The notes beneath the pieces were generated by a model that did not search any database, was not told where the DNA came from, and worked only from the letters and a program-made list of their open reading frames with translations. Shown in pieces: positions 50,502 to 59,809 of a stretch of 64,000 nucleotides of DNA. A program made the position numbers and the translations under genes. How positions within the stretch are numbered: the first letter of the stretch is position 1; each line of letters begins with the position of its first letter. Source of the stretch: a bacterium (GTDB taxonomy: Bacteria; Cyanobacteriota; Vampirovibrionia; Obscuribacterales; Obscuribacteraceae); the NCBI GenBank assembly GCA_016124935.1, contig WGMS01000011.1:1-64000 (forward strand), in the 5' to 3' direction.

Positions 50502-50634
50502 GGGCTTGGAGAGAATTTTGGGTTCGCATTCGGTTACATCGGGCATTTGATTTGCATAAGTGAATTTATCGTTGAAATGTTGATTTGATCAGAGCTTTAA
50601 ATTAATCACAATGGCCTTGAGTGGTCTTTTGGAA

Positions 50635-50682
50635 TAGTGGCATATGCGGTGCTTGTAATGGTGCCAAATGTGGTGTCAATAT
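50635..50682 (+). repeat. Four imperfect 12-bp tandem repeats
   Basis: TAGTGGCATATG, CGGTGCTTGTAA, TGGTGCCAAATG and TGGTGTCAATAT are successive 12-bp units with the core TGGTG. They lie upstream of the MshEN-repeat gene and could bind a regulator. Confidence 0.45.
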
Positions 50683-50737
50683 CTGTCGGGAGATTGTTGT
50701 CGTCCGCTGGTTGTAAAGTGGCATTATTAGAGGCAAT

Positions 50738-50766
50738 TTGGTTTTTCGATTTCAAGATCAGGTAAT
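50738..50766 (+). promoter_or_regulatory. Candidate promoter for the MshEN-repeat gene
   Basis: TTGGTT (50738-50743) and GGTAAT (50761-50766) with a 17-base spacer, about 40 bases before the GTG used for the gene. The -10 match is weak. Confidence 0.3.
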
Positions 50767-50805
50767 CTTGTCTTACGATTGTATCGGTTGACTTTTCGAT
50801 TAAAA

Positions 50806-52029
50806 GTGAGCGATTCGAAAGAGAGAAAATATTCGGAGATTCGGCTGGGGGAGTTTATCGCCTCCCTGGATGTTCTGCCTTTCAGTAAGTTGAAAGCTGC
50901 TCTCAAGATTTCTCGGGATTTTGGGCTGCCTCTGGGGCGTACCCTGGTGGTTCGTGGTCTTTTGACCAACGAAGAGCTCTCTACTCTGCTCGAGCTGCAC
51001 AGCATATTCAAGCGCGGCACTGTGGAGTTTCATCAGATTGTCGATGCATATACCATGTCTCGCCGTCGTGGTTGGCAGGTCAGAGAAGCGCTCAGTGCAC
51101 TGGGCTGTGCCGTGGACGAACTGGAAACGGTCCGGCTCGGTCAGCTTCTGGTCGATGCCGAGCTGGTGGACGAGCTGGATTTGGAGCAGGCGCTTTCTCT
51201 GCAGCGGCTCTGCGGATTGCCTCTGGGAAGAGTGCTCAGTATCGATACTCGAGTTGATGAGCGTATTGTGGGCCACGCCCTCAGTTATCAGAACAGCATT
51301 AGAAACGAGGGTATGAGGTACGAGGCCGCTGTCGATAAGTTGAAGATGTTGCCATTCCTTATCCAGACAGACTCTTTGAAGCCGGTTATTAAGCTGAATT
51401 TGAAAGAGCTTCTCATTGGCGGTCGCATCTGTGATGAAAGCGATCTGCGTCCGGCTGTCAATTTTGCCGATGCCAACAATCTTCCCCTGGAGAAAGTTTT
51501 GTATGGTTATGACTGGTTGGATCCCCGGTTGGTGTCGGCCACGGTGGCATTGAGTCGTCTTGTCGACCGTGGCTATATCACGGCTCAGGATGCGATGGAA
51601 TTTCTGACCGGTGCCTTGAGCGAAGATCGCATTCGGCGACTGGATGCCGTTTCGGCCAAGAGTCCGGAGTTGCGCTTGATTGAAGGTGACCTGAATCTGT
51701 ATAAGTTTCTGATTGCGGCAGGTTTTCTCAATCCCGATAGAATCAGAAATCTCACTAAAGAGATGGTCAATAGGGAATATGACTTCGGTCAACTGATCGG
51801 CAGAACTCTTGATCGCAATTCTTCTAAGAACGATTTGAAAGAGGCTGTTTTCGAGTGTTTCGCCACAGACTCGATGCTAGCACCGGTCTTGATCAAGTTG
51901 GGCGGTGTGCCGGAGTCTCTTGTCGAGCATGCCCAGAACCTGGTCAATCTGGTTAACTTCGGGGGAGCGTCTCTTGAACAGTGCCTGCTCAGCTTCGCCT
52001 GGTCACGAAGAGAGCTGGGTAATCTGTAA
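50806..52029 (+). CDS. Protein made of MshEN-like (type II/IV secretion ATPase N-terminal) repeats
   Basis: About 407 residues (or 416 from the TTG at 50779). The sequence falls into about four or five units that look like the MshEN/GspE N-terminal domain: RLGEFIASLDVLPFSKLKAA followed by PLGRTLVVRGLLTNEELSTL, and best RLGQLLVDAELVDELDLEQA with PLGRVL after it, then LKELLIGGRICDESDLRPAV and LYKFLIAAGFLNPDRIRNL. In MshE this RLGxxL...L..Q pattern binds cyclic di-GMP. No ATPase domain is attached. A free-standing signal receptor or regulator for pili is possible. Start uncertain; no clear ribosome-binding site. Confidence 0.6.
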   Translation: MSDSKERKYSEIRLGEFIASLDVLPFSKLKAALKISRDFGLPLGRTLVVRGLLTNEELSTLLELHSIFKRGTVEFHQIVDAYTMSRRRGWQVREALSALGCAVDELETVRLGQLLVDAELVDELDLEQALSLQRLCGLPLGRVLSIDTRVDERIVGHALSYQNSIRNEGMRYEAAVDKLKMLPFLIQTDSLKPVIKLNLKELLIGGRICDESDLRPAVNFADANNLPLEKVLYGYDWLDPRLVSATVALSRLVDRGYITAQDAMEFLTGALSEDRIRRLDAVSAKSPELRLIEGDLNLYKFLIAAGFLNPDRIRNLTKEMVNREYDFGQLIGRTLDRNSSKNDLKEAVFECFATDSMLAPVLIKLGGVPESLVEHAQNLVNLVNFGGASLEQCLLSFAWSRRELGNL

Positions 52030-52213
52030 GAGATATCCGGCCTTGTTTTATGGGCAAATCCCATCACAGATAAGCGTCTAGGTCCTATTGATAACATTTG
52101 CAACATTTCTGTTTTTATGGCATATTCACGTCGGGTTAGCGGGCTTAAGATCTCGCAATGAGTACTTTTTGGAAAGCTATCCCTTAAGGCATCCTCGGGA
52201 GATTCTGAACTAA

Positions 52214-53503
52214 ATGAGAGCGTTTTTTCTTCCTCTGCCATCTATAGAGGGAAGAGCGTCGGGATCTGCCTCAGTCAATGTCAGTGGCAGGAGGCTCAAA
52301 GAGGAGCTGCCATCGCTTCTGGTACTCGGTTTGATACCGGCTATTTCATCGCTGGGTATGTCGCTTCATGTTCCCGCTCTCAACAATATGGCTCGTTGTC
52401 TTGCGGTAGACACATTCACCGCCCAGAGCGCTCTTTCGCTATATATGCTTGCCTTTTCCGTGGCGATTTTCGCCTCGGCGTTTCTAGCCGATCTAGTCGG
52501 TAAGCGCAAAATTCTTCTGGTTTCTCTATCGGTTTCGGCCCTCGCCAGTATGCTGGCGGCGGCTGCCTCTTGTTTCGAGGTCTTGCTTCTGGCCAGGGTC
52601 TTGCAAGCCTTCGCCGCCGGTTTCATCGTGGTTGTTCCCTATGCCATTTTGCAAGAGATGTTATCGGGTAGGGCATTGTCGAAGACTATCTCTTTTGTCA
52701 GTGTTCTCCATTCCGTCGCCGGCGCCACCGCACCGCTTCTTGGAGGGCTGTTCGCCCTGGGTCATGGTTGGAGGCTGGCTTTTGCTCTGATGAGCCTTTA
52801 TGCCCTGGCTATGCTTATATGTGTGCACCGGACCGTGCGACCTTCATACATAAAAAGACGCAAGTCGCCTCTGCCCCGGGAGCTCTTTTCTCGGGCTCGA
52901 AATCTTGTGATGGGCAAGCGTTTCATTGCCTGCATGGCACTTCTGTCGTTTATTTCGGCTCTGTATTACGGCTTTCTGGCTGTGGCGCCGGTCATGTTGA
53001 TCAGCAATCTTAAATTCAGCGAGTTCCATTGCGGATTCGCGCTTTTCGTTCTCTGCGGTTTCTGGCCCCTGGGAAATAGAATCGCCTCTTCCTGGGTCGA
53101 TCGCTTCGGGATGGTCAGATCTTTTCAGCTGGCGGCCCTTATCACCTGTGTCGGTTTGATCCCCCTGGTTTTCGGCCCCGGAGGCAACGGCTTTGTATTG
53201 ATTACCGTAGCGATGATCCCGTATATGATTGGGGCGGGCATCATCTCGCCATTAGTTGTCGCTCTCGCCACCAGACCGGACCCTGGCCTGTCTGGCATGG
53301 CGTCTTCTTTGATGTTTTCCGCCCAGGTCTTTATCGGTGCCCTTACCGCCTGGTTCTTCGGCTTCTTCGACTTGAGCACCTGCAAAGATATCGGTCTTTT
53401 CGGGCTGTTCATGACCATGGCATCGCTGGTGGCGATTGCGGTAATCTTTCCGCCGGTTCTCGGTCGCGCCAACCTGGAAGGCGGCAAGCTGAGAATAGGT
53501 TGA
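52214..53503 (+). CDS. MFS transporter, Bcr/CflA-like drug:H+ antiporter
   Basis: 429 residues with 12 membrane helices. Helix 2-3 loop ADLVGKRK matches motif A, LARVLQAFAAGFIVVVPYAI matches motif B of the DHA1 family, and GATAPLLGGLFALGHGWRLAF fits motif C. Bcr/CflA proteins export bicyclomycin, chloramphenicol and other drugs using the proton gradient; the substrate here is not predictable. A polar N-terminus of about 30 residues precedes helix 1. Convergent with the methyltransferase gene, stops one base apart. Confidence 0.88.
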   Translation: MRAFFLPLPSIEGRASGSASVNVSGRRLKEELPSLLVLGLIPAISSLGMSLHVPALNNMARCLAVDTFTAQSALSLYMLAFSVAIFASAFLADLVGKRKILLVSLSVSALASMLAAAASCFEVLLLARVLQAFAAGFIVVVPYAILQEMLSGRALSKTISFVSVLHSVAGATAPLLGGLFALGHGWRLAFALMSLYALAMLICVHRTVRPSYIKRRKSPLPRELFSRARNLVMGKRFIACMALLSFISALYYGFLAVAPVMLISNLKFSEFHCGFALFVLCGFWPLGNRIASSWVDRFGMVRSFQLAALITCVGLIPLVFGPGGNGFVLITVAMIPYMIGAGIISPLVVALATRPDPGLSGMASSLMFSAQVFIGALTAWFFGFFDLSTCKDIGLFGLFMTMASLVAIAVIFPPVLGRANLEGGKLRIG

Positions 53504-53504
53504 T

Positions 53505-54716
53505 TTACGGCTCCAGGGCTGTGAATCGGGATTCGGGCTCTTCAATCACTACTACATCGGCATATTCTTTCGAGGATTCGATGAATCGATCATGCCTTTC
53601 TTTGATGATGTCGCGGGCGGTGAGCGGATGCAGCTCCAGTCCTCGATAACCGTGATTACTGTGCTCAAATAGAATTAGAACCGGACCGGCTTGCCAGAGT
53701 TCCTGCCAGATCGAGCCGCTGCCGTCTTTGTAGTCTGCCCGCGCACCTTGGATAAAGATTTTGGGATTTAGATAAGAAAAGGCGACCTCAGCCACAGCGT
53801 CTTCTCCGTAGCTCAGATTGATACCACCTTCATCAAAGGTGCGGTTTTTTCTGATTAGAAAACCGATTACATCGAGGATGTTACAGGGGGAAGCCTGCGC
53901 GCTTTCTGTTCTACCTAAGAGAATCGGCAGGATAACCGGTTCGCCCTGGACATCCGTATACTGCAACCAGGCCGAGGCGGCAAAGTCCGGTTTGAGACCT
54001 GCTGCGATCATGGCTTGAAGGCGGCGCATTTGTTGAAGCGGTCTGACCAGTTTATCGAAGCAGATAAAAATGCCACCATTGGATTTGAGCAGGTTTGATA
54101 CCAGTTTGCTTAGATCTTCTCCGCTCTGCTTTCCGCTTTGCTCAAGCTCGCGCCATAGTTCAATGAGGGATCTGTTTACGGCGCTATCTTCGAACTGCTG
54201 GTCCGGGTCAATTGAGGCAACACTGAATGCGATATCAGCTTCCATATTCTCAAGTTCTTTCGGCGGCGAATTCAGATCGCCGGAGAGGAAATCGACATTT
54301 TCTAAAGAGAGCTTCTTCTTTAGTTTATTAGCGGAGTCTATACCGGCTTCCGATATGTCGAAGCCGATGAACCGAGATTCCGGAAAGTTCGCAGCCATAA
54401 GGCAGGTAAGCACTCCGTTGCCGCAGCCGATATCGATGACGGTGGCACTTGTCCTGTTCTCCATCATCGCTTTGAACCAGGTCAAGAAACTGCGATAGAG
54501 ATCGATTCTAAGCGAAGCAAAAGCGAGCCCCACATCGAACTCTTCGTAGATCATCGAGTAAAAAGTGCGGTCGTCTCCTTCTTCCAGTTTGATATACGCC
54601 GACTCGAGCTGCCTGGCCCGAGTTAGACCATATTCTTCATCCATGGCGCTCCAGAACTGGAGGATGTTTTTGTAGCCTTTTATTCCCAGGACTTTGAAAA
54701 ATTCATCATCAGTCAT
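53505..54716 (-). CDS. Class I SAM-dependent methyltransferase, 403 aa
   Basis: Motif I VIDIGCGNGVLTCLMA at about residue 94, then acidic FIGFDISEAGI (cofactor ribose binding) and VDFLSGDLNSP. The N-terminal helical part (about 1-90) and the long C-terminal part (about 240-403) are not of a named family to me. Its ATG overlaps the PepSY stop by eight bases, so the two are one operon. The substrate is unknown; it is longer than most small-molecule methyltransferases. Confidence 0.82.
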   Translation of the reverse strand: MTDDEFFKVLGIKGYKNILQFWSAMDEEYGLTRARQLESAYIKLEEGDDRTFYSMIYEEFDVGLAFASLRIDLYRSFLTWFKAMMENRTSATVIDIGCGNGVLTCLMAANFPESRFIGFDISEAGIDSANKLKKKLSLENVDFLSGDLNSPPKELENMEADIAFSVASIDPDQQFEDSAVNRSLIELWRELEQSGKQSGEDLSKLVSNLLKSNGGIFICFDKLVRPLQQMRRLQAMIAAGLKPDFAASAWLQYTDVQGEPVILPILLGRTESAQASPCNILDVIGFLIRKNRTFDEGGINLSYGEDAVAEVAFSYLNPKIFIQGARADYKDGSGSIWQELWQAGPVLILFEHSNHGYRGLELHPLTARDIIKERHDRFIESSKEYADVVVIEEPESRFTALEP

Positions 54717-55065
54717 CGCACTTGCCGAGCTTTTTATCGATTTCAAGAACATTGCCTGAGTTTGCATCGACCCGGACTTCCTTCTTGATGCGGCCCTGGC
54801 AGATGATGATTTCATAGATCAGCACCCCATCGTCTGTTTCCAGTTCGATGCGTCTGACTTTGCCAGGAACTGCCTTGAGCGCTATGCTTTCCGCCTGTTC
54901 CATATTGATTTTGGCTTGCTTTGTCAAGCTGACGGGCGTGGCGGCAGTGTTCTCTTCCGGTGCTTTCGGCTTTGCGTCAGCTCCGGTGGCAAAGCTGAAA
55001 GCCAGAACCGTGGCGTAAGCTAGAGTGAGGCAGAGGCGCGGGCGCATTCTTAGATGTCTTTTCAT
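54709..55065 (-). CDS. Exported PepSY-domain protein
   Basis: 118 residues. A signal peptide (cut near ADA-KP) precedes one PepSY domain, MEQAESIALKAVPGKVRRIE followed by YEIIICQG and VRVDANSGNVLEI. PepSY domains are thought to inhibit or shield proteases in the periplasm. It is the first gene of an operon with a methyltransferase, whose reading starts inside its last codons. Confidence 0.85.
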   Translation of the reverse strand: MKRHLRMRPRLCLTLAYATVLAFSFATGADAKPKAPEENTAATPVSLTKQAKINMEQAESIALKAVPGKVRRIELETDDGVLIYEIIICQGRIKKEVRVDANSGNVLEIDKKLGKCDD

Positions 55066-55175
55066 GGATTCTTCCTTCTCTATCGAGTTATTAACGCATC
55101 CGGTCGAATAAAATATCTTACTCTAGTCGAGAAGCGAAAGTATCGATTCTTTTTTGTTTATTGTCAGGGGGAAGA

Positions 55176-56480
55176 ATGAAATCTTCTATCAGCAGATTGC
55201 CGGGGCTTTATCTAATTGACCATCACTTCGATGTTCCTCTGGATTATCAGGAACCTAGAAAGGGCGAGATCAAAGTCTTCGCCAGGGAAGCAATCTCTAT
55301 TGACAATGTTAATAGAAGCAATTTACCCTGGCTCATTTTTTTTCAGGGTGGACCCGGATACCACTCGCCGCGACCCTTCGCCAATAGCGGCTGGTTCAAG
55401 CGCGCCCTCAGGGACTTCCGGGTTTTGCTCTTAGATCAAAGAGGCACAGGGCGTTCCACCCCGGTTACTTATCAAACGATGGAGAACTTTGAGACGGATC
55501 AAGAGAGAGCCGACTATCTGAAGAATTTCCGCGCCGATTCCATAGTAAAGGATGCCGAACTCATTAGAAAAGAGCTGCTCGGTGACGAGGGCGGCTGGTA
55601 TGGTCTTGGCCAGAGCTATGGCGGATTCTGTCTCACCCATTACCTCAGTGCCTATCCGGAGAGCTTGAGCGGTTGTCTGATCACCGGCGGCATTCCGCCG
55701 GTAGGGGTGGCTGTCGACGATGTTTATCGCGCCACTTATAGGCGCTGTCTCAAAAAAAATCGGCAGTACTACGAGCGGTATCCCGACGATGAGGCCAGGG
55801 TGAAGACCATCGTCCAGTATCTCTCTGAAAATCTGGTTCTGCTTCCGGGTGGCGGGCGGTTGAGCGCTGAGCGCTTTCAGCAGTTAGGTATCGCATTTGG
55901 TATGAGTGACGGATTCGAGCAAGTGCACTACCTGATTGAAGACGCTTTTGTCAGCGTCAATGGAAAGAAAGAACTGAGCTTCGTCTTCTTGAGAGGCTTC
56001 GAGCAGCTGCAGTCTTTCGAGACCAATCCTATTTACGTACTTTTGCACGAACCGATCTATTGCGAGAATCAGGCCTCCAATTGGTCGGCTCACCGAGTGA
56101 GAGAAGAGTTTCCCCAGTTCGATCCTGCAGGTGGTGAAGGCGGCACCAGGGTCAATTTCACCGGAGAGATGATTTATCCATGGATGCTTGAGCAGTATGA
56201 TTACCTTGCCCCATTGAAAGGAACCGCCAACATCCTGGCGGAATTCGAGGGCTGGCCCGGTTTATATGATCAGGAGCAATTACGAAACAATAAGGTGCCG
56301 GTAAAAGCCCTTGTATACACCGAAGACATGTATGTTGAAAGAGAGTTCTCCGAGAGCGTAGCAGACGCCATGGGTAATACCACCCTGTGGGTGACCAATG
56401 AATATGAGCACAACGGTCTGCGTCAGGATGGTTATCGAGTTGCCGATCGATTACTGGCTATGCTCCGGGGCGAGATCTGA
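55176..56480 (+). CDS. Alpha/beta hydrolase, prolyl aminopeptidase (S33) family
   Basis: 434 residues. FFQGGPGYHSPRP (oxyanion HGGPG-like motif, residues 55-67), LDQRGTGRS, nucleophile Ser147 in GQSYGG and a His in YEHNGLRQDG, with the acid Asp/Glu in the usual stretch before it. This is the S33 proline iminopeptidase pattern, cleaving N-terminal residues from peptides in the cytoplasm. No signal peptide. The ATG at 55176 follows AGGGGGAAGA and is preferred to the TTG at 55161. Confidence 0.85.
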   Translation: MKSSISRLPGLYLIDHHFDVPLDYQEPRKGEIKVFAREAISIDNVNRSNLPWLIFFQGGPGYHSPRPFANSGWFKRALRDFRVLLLDQRGTGRSTPVTYQTMENFETDQERADYLKNFRADSIVKDAELIRKELLGDEGGWYGLGQSYGGFCLTHYLSAYPESLSGCLITGGIPPVGVAVDDVYRATYRRCLKKNRQYYERYPDDEARVKTIVQYLSENLVLLPGGGRLSAERFQQLGIAFGMSDGFEQVHYLIEDAFVSVNGKKELSFVFLRGFEQLQSFETNPIYVLLHEPIYCENQASNWSAHRVREEFPQFDPAGGEGGTRVNFTGEMIYPWMLEQYDYLAPLKGTANILAEFEGWPGLYDQEQLRNNKVPVKALVYTEDMYVEREFSESVADAMGNTTLWVTNEYEHNGLRQDGYRVADRLLAMLRGEI

Positions 56481-56486
56481 TGCGAA

Positions 56487-57788
56487 TTACTGTTGCAGCA
56501 ATTGCAGAAGCTTTTTGGCGGCTGCCACCTCGAACGGCATCGACTTGACCTGATTGGACATAGCCGCGAAGCTGTGCTCGCTTTTTACAATAGCTTGATT
56601 AATTCGCGCCTGGGATTCAGGTAGTGCATCACCTTCGGTGTGGCCGCCATCGGCATTGTATTCTTCTTCCAGCTCTTCTTTAAGCTTTCCGAGGGCCCAC
56701 TGAGTATCGTCTATGTCGTCTTTGAGATCACTGGTCGCTTTGGGCGCCTCACCAACCAGTTTTTTGAGATAGTTGAAAACAATCAATTCGAACTTACCAG
56801 GATAGGCTTTTTTTAGCGGTGTCTTGCGATTATCTTTGTAGGTTCCCTTGCCGTCGAGATAGACAAAGCTTCCGTCCTCTACTCGCACGACCAGGAAATC
56901 TCCGGAAGGCAGCATCCAGGTACTGGCAAAAATCTCTATTGCTCCTTTCTCGGGCAGCGCTTCCACTTCTGGTAATTTATCCGGTATCGCACCAAGTTTA
57001 GTGCGAGCGCTCTCAAGCAATTTTATCGAACTATCCAGGTTGGAGATCTGTTTTTTTAGTGCCGCCATCTTCTCTTGAGAATTTTTTATGGCAGGCGAGT
57101 CCATGCGGCTGTTGTTCGCCTTTTGCGCTGATTTCTGGCTGAGAATCTGTCTATCCAGCTCCTGAGCCAGGTGCCAGAGCAGTACTTCGTCGGGATAGAG
57201 TGCCAGTGCCGGATAGCCACTCTTCTGGTCGACCGCCACCAGCTTTCTGCCGGTGGCCAGTAGAAACGCATCGTCGGACAGATGAAAGGCGATTTTTCCA
57301 CCTTCGATAATGTCGGCGTCAGAACCTAGCTTGAAGAGAGATTTATAAACGATTTTCTCTTTTGGCTCTTCCGGTTCTATCGATTTTAACGGCACCGCGC
57401 TTACCGAGCCCGACGCCCAGGTTTCCGCCTCGATGGCGCTGGGCACATAGCCGTAGCTATTGCCACCGTAGCCAGTGCTATAGTTGCCGGCTTGATAGTC
57501 CGGGTAGTTTGGATAGTAAGGATCTCCCCAGTCTCCATAGCCGCCACCATAGCCGCCCCAGCCATAGTTGCGGAAGCGACTGTAGGGTCTCGCCCAGCCG
57601 GCGAATCCGCCATAACGGCCGGGTCGGCCGTAGCCCATGCCACCGTATCGACCCATGCCTCGACCCATGCCTCGACCGCGTCCGCCGCCGCCGCGCCCTC
57701 CCCGGGCATCCGCCGGTTCAGGCAGAATGCTGATGGTCAGCGCCAGGAGCGCTATCGAGACCAGGGCTCGTCTTCTTAGATTAGGCAT
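56487..57788 (-). CDS. Secreted RGG/Gly-rich protein with coiled-coil domain
   Basis: 433 residues. Signal peptide (cut near ADA-RG), then a Gly/Arg/Tyr-rich segment (about 28-115; GRGMGRGMGRYGGM and later YGGYGG repeats), a folded part with strands (GGKIAFHLSDDAFLLATGRK), a coiled coil (about 215-260; KKQISNLDSSIKLLESARTK) and a charged helical tail. RGG segments often bind RNA or phase-separate, but here outside the cytoplasm they may be surface or matrix material. No known family. Confidence 0.78.
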   Translation of the reverse strand: MPNLRRRALVSIALLALTISILPEPADARGGRGGGGRGRGMGRGMGRYGGMGYGRPGRYGGFAGWARPYSRFRNYGWGGYGGGYGDWGDPYYPNYPDYQAGNYSTGYGGNSYGYVPSAIEAETWASGSVSAVPLKSIEPEEPKEKIVYKSLFKLGSDADIIEGGKIAFHLSDDAFLLATGRKLVAVDQKSGYPALALYPDEVLLWHLAQELDRQILSQKSAQKANNSRMDSPAIKNSQEKMAALKKQISNLDSSIKLLESARTKLGAIPDKLPEVEALPEKGAIEIFASTWMLPSGDFLVVRVEDGSFVYLDGKGTYKDNRKTPLKKAYPGKFELIVFNYLKKLVGEAPKATSDLKDDIDDTQWALGKLKEELEEEYNADGGHTEGDALPESQARINQAIVKSEHSFAAMSNQVKSMPFEVAAAKKLLQLLQQ

Positions 57789-57994
57789 AGATGATAATTC
57801 CGACGGCTTTACCCTCGTTAGTATAAGCGATGTTTTATACAGGCGCGGATGTCAACAATATTCATGATCTATCTCGACTGTTAAGACTTTCCGTATATAT
57901 ATGGGGTTGCGGATATGCGAAAATGAGATACATAGTGCTACATGACATCGGTCGAAGCGACCGAGTCGACCCTGGGGATTCAATTTAAAAAGAC

Positions 57995-58927
57995 ATGGCT
58001 AAGAACATGAAGGCGATGAAGGGAAAGAAGTCCCAACGTGCGATGCGGGGCATGGGGGCGGTTCAAGGCCGTGCCGTCAAGCGGGCCAAGGGACAGCAGT
58101 TGCCGGTGAACGACAGCCCATCAAATCCAAAATGGGACAAACTCGGATACGCCATGTTCGGCGGTTTGCTTGTGGTGGGAGTTCTTACCGCCGCATTCGC
58201 GGTCTATTACAGCTCTAATCGTTTTCTCGAAGCGCTCTCGGCCAGTCCCATCGATTGGCTCACCTGTGTATTCATGTCTCTTCTTCTCGCGGCAGGATTC
58301 TTTGCTGCCAGAGCGTTTGTATCCCTGGCTTTCTTCGGAACGGTGATGCTCTGCTCCAAATTCGGAGCCTGGAAAACAACCGAAGCAATCTGCGCCCTAG
58401 CCATAAAGTATCGTTTTCTTGTGCCCAATGGCGGCTCCTGGGCTTCCATGGCTCTGGTCCAGAGTCTTATCTCCCGGGGACTATTCACCGAATCGATTGA
58501 GATTGCCGAAAAAGAGTGGGAGCGATCCGGTGCCAACCCGAAGCAGGCTCTCAACCTGGGCCCGATGTGCGCTGCTGCCGGAATGGCTCAGCAGGTGGAG
58601 GGCAATCGTAAACAGACCGCGATCTGGAACGAAAGGGCGATAGAGTCCCTGACAAAAATGCTCGAGAACGCCGAAAGCGACAAGAAAGGACTTTTCGCCT
58701 GGGCGGCTCGCAGTCAGGCCGGCTCCTGGGTCGGGCAGGTGAAGATGCAACTTGCCGCGGCTCACTTCAGTAACGCCAATGTGCACATGGAGGCAATGGA
58801 CTATCGACGCGCCAAGATGAGCTTCAAGAGCGCCTGCGATTACGCTGTCCAATCGCCTGAATTTCCCCAGAAAGAAGATATCATCAAGATGAGCAAAGAG
58901 CAGCTACAGCGCCTCAAACACTCCTGA
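57995..58927 (+). CDS. Membrane protein with basic N-terminus and helical repeat domain
   Basis: 310 residues. A 45-residue basic leader (rich in Lys, Arg, Met) precedes two membrane helices (about 50-72 and 85-118), then about 190 residues of TPR-like helices (SLISRGLFTESIEIAEKEW; MEAMDYRRAKMSFKSACDYA). Probably an inner-membrane scaffold. No family recognised. Convergent with the gamma-glutamyl hydrolase gene, ten bases between stops. Confidence 0.7.
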   Translation: MAKNMKAMKGKKSQRAMRGMGAVQGRAVKRAKGQQLPVNDSPSNPKWDKLGYAMFGGLLVVGVLTAAFAVYYSSNRFLEALSASPIDWLTCVFMSLLLAAGFFAARAFVSLAFFGTVMLCSKFGAWKTTEAICALAIKYRFLVPNGGSWASMALVQSLISRGLFTESIEIAEKEWERSGANPKQALNLGPMCAAAGMAQQVEGNRKQTAIWNERAIESLTKMLENAESDKKGLFAWAARSQAGSWVGQVKMQLAAAHFSNANVHMEAMDYRRAKMSFKSACDYAVQSPEFPQKEDIIKMSKEQLQRLKHS

Positions 58928-58937
58928 GCCGGCTGTT

Positions 58938-59801
58938 TTAATGGTTCGTTTTTGCTTTTTTGTAAGCCATAGAAGACTCGATAAATTTGTCGAATAGAGC
59001 TTTGTTGTTTTTGTAATCCCTCTCGGGATGCCATTGCACGCCGATCAAAAATCGTCCGTCCTTTGTCTTGTCGCTCGCTTCTATGCTCTCGGCCACGCCA
59101 TCGGGCGCCCTGGAGGTGATGGCAAGCCCTTTGCCGGGACGATCGATACATTGATGGTGCGAACTGGGCACGGTCAGCTCTTTTTTGCCGTAGATACAGG
59201 CAATGTAACTGTCCTTTTCGAGGCTGACTCTGTGACGGTGAAAGCCTGCTTGCCAGCCGTTCGGACTGGCGTGTTGCAATTTTGAGGACTTGTACTTCGA
59301 TGGGATGTCCCGGGTCAGGGAGCCGCCCCGGGCTATGTTGAGAACCTGGGCACCGGCACAGATGCCGAGGAAAGGAAGCTTGCTGTTATTCAGTACCTCT
59401 TTCACCATGATCTGGTCGAAAGTGGTGCGTTCGCTGTGCATGGGTACAATCGACTTGTGGGGCTGTTTTCCGTAGAGCGATGGCGGATAGTCTCGGCCGC
59501 CTATCATCATCACACCATCCAGATTGCTGAGCACCATCTGCAGTTCTTTGAGAGCCATCGGCGGTATTAGAACAGGAACTCCGCCGGCTAATAAGATGGC
59601 TTTTGTGTATGGAGCCGAGATCTCGTAGATGACCGGATTGTCTCCATCGACTTCGAGATTGATTCCTATTAATGGCTTCAAAGGCTTTTTCTTCTCTTCT
59701 TCAGCCTCAGCGGCGTTTCCGCTTCCTGTGCCGCAGACTAGAAAAAGCAGCGAAAGCAGCATAGGAATAAGCGCTTTCAATTTTAAATATTTCTTGTTCA
59801 T
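58938..59801 (-). CDS. Exported class I GATase-like gamma-glutamyl hydrolase (peptidase C26)
   Basis: 287 residues. The N-terminus is a signal peptide (LIPMLLSLLFLVCG, cut near GNA-AE), unusual for this mostly cytoplasmic family. The fold shows PFLGICAGAQVLN with nucleophile Cys148, ending with VQWHPE (His and Glu), the triad of gamma-glutamyl-gamma-aminobutyrate hydrolases (PuuD) and related C26 peptidases. It would hydrolyse gamma-glutamyl amides outside the cytoplasm. Start ATG 59801 is eight bases after the stop of the AIM24-like gene, so the two are probably one operon. Confidence 0.82.
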   Translation of the reverse strand: MNKKYLKLKALIPMLLSLLFLVCGTGSGNAAEAEEEKKKPLKPLIGINLEVDGDNPVIYEISAPYTKAILLAGGVPVLIPPMALKELQMVLSNLDGVMMIGGRDYPPSLYGKQPHKSIVPMHSERTTFDQIMVKEVLNNSKLPFLGICAGAQVLNIARGGSLTRDIPSKYKSSKLQHASPNGWQAGFHRHRVSLEKDSYIACIYGKKELTVPSSHHQCIDRPGKGLAITSRAPDGVAESIEASDKTKDGRFLIGVQWHPERDYKNNKALFDKFIESSMAYKKAKTNH

Positions 59802-59809
59802 CGCTACTT

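Noticed and set aside
50331-50546. 71-codon minus-strand ORF overlapping the ABC leader
   Set aside because: It has no ribosome-binding site and runs through the promoter and first hairpin; codon use looks random. The short ORF 50360-50401 fits much better.
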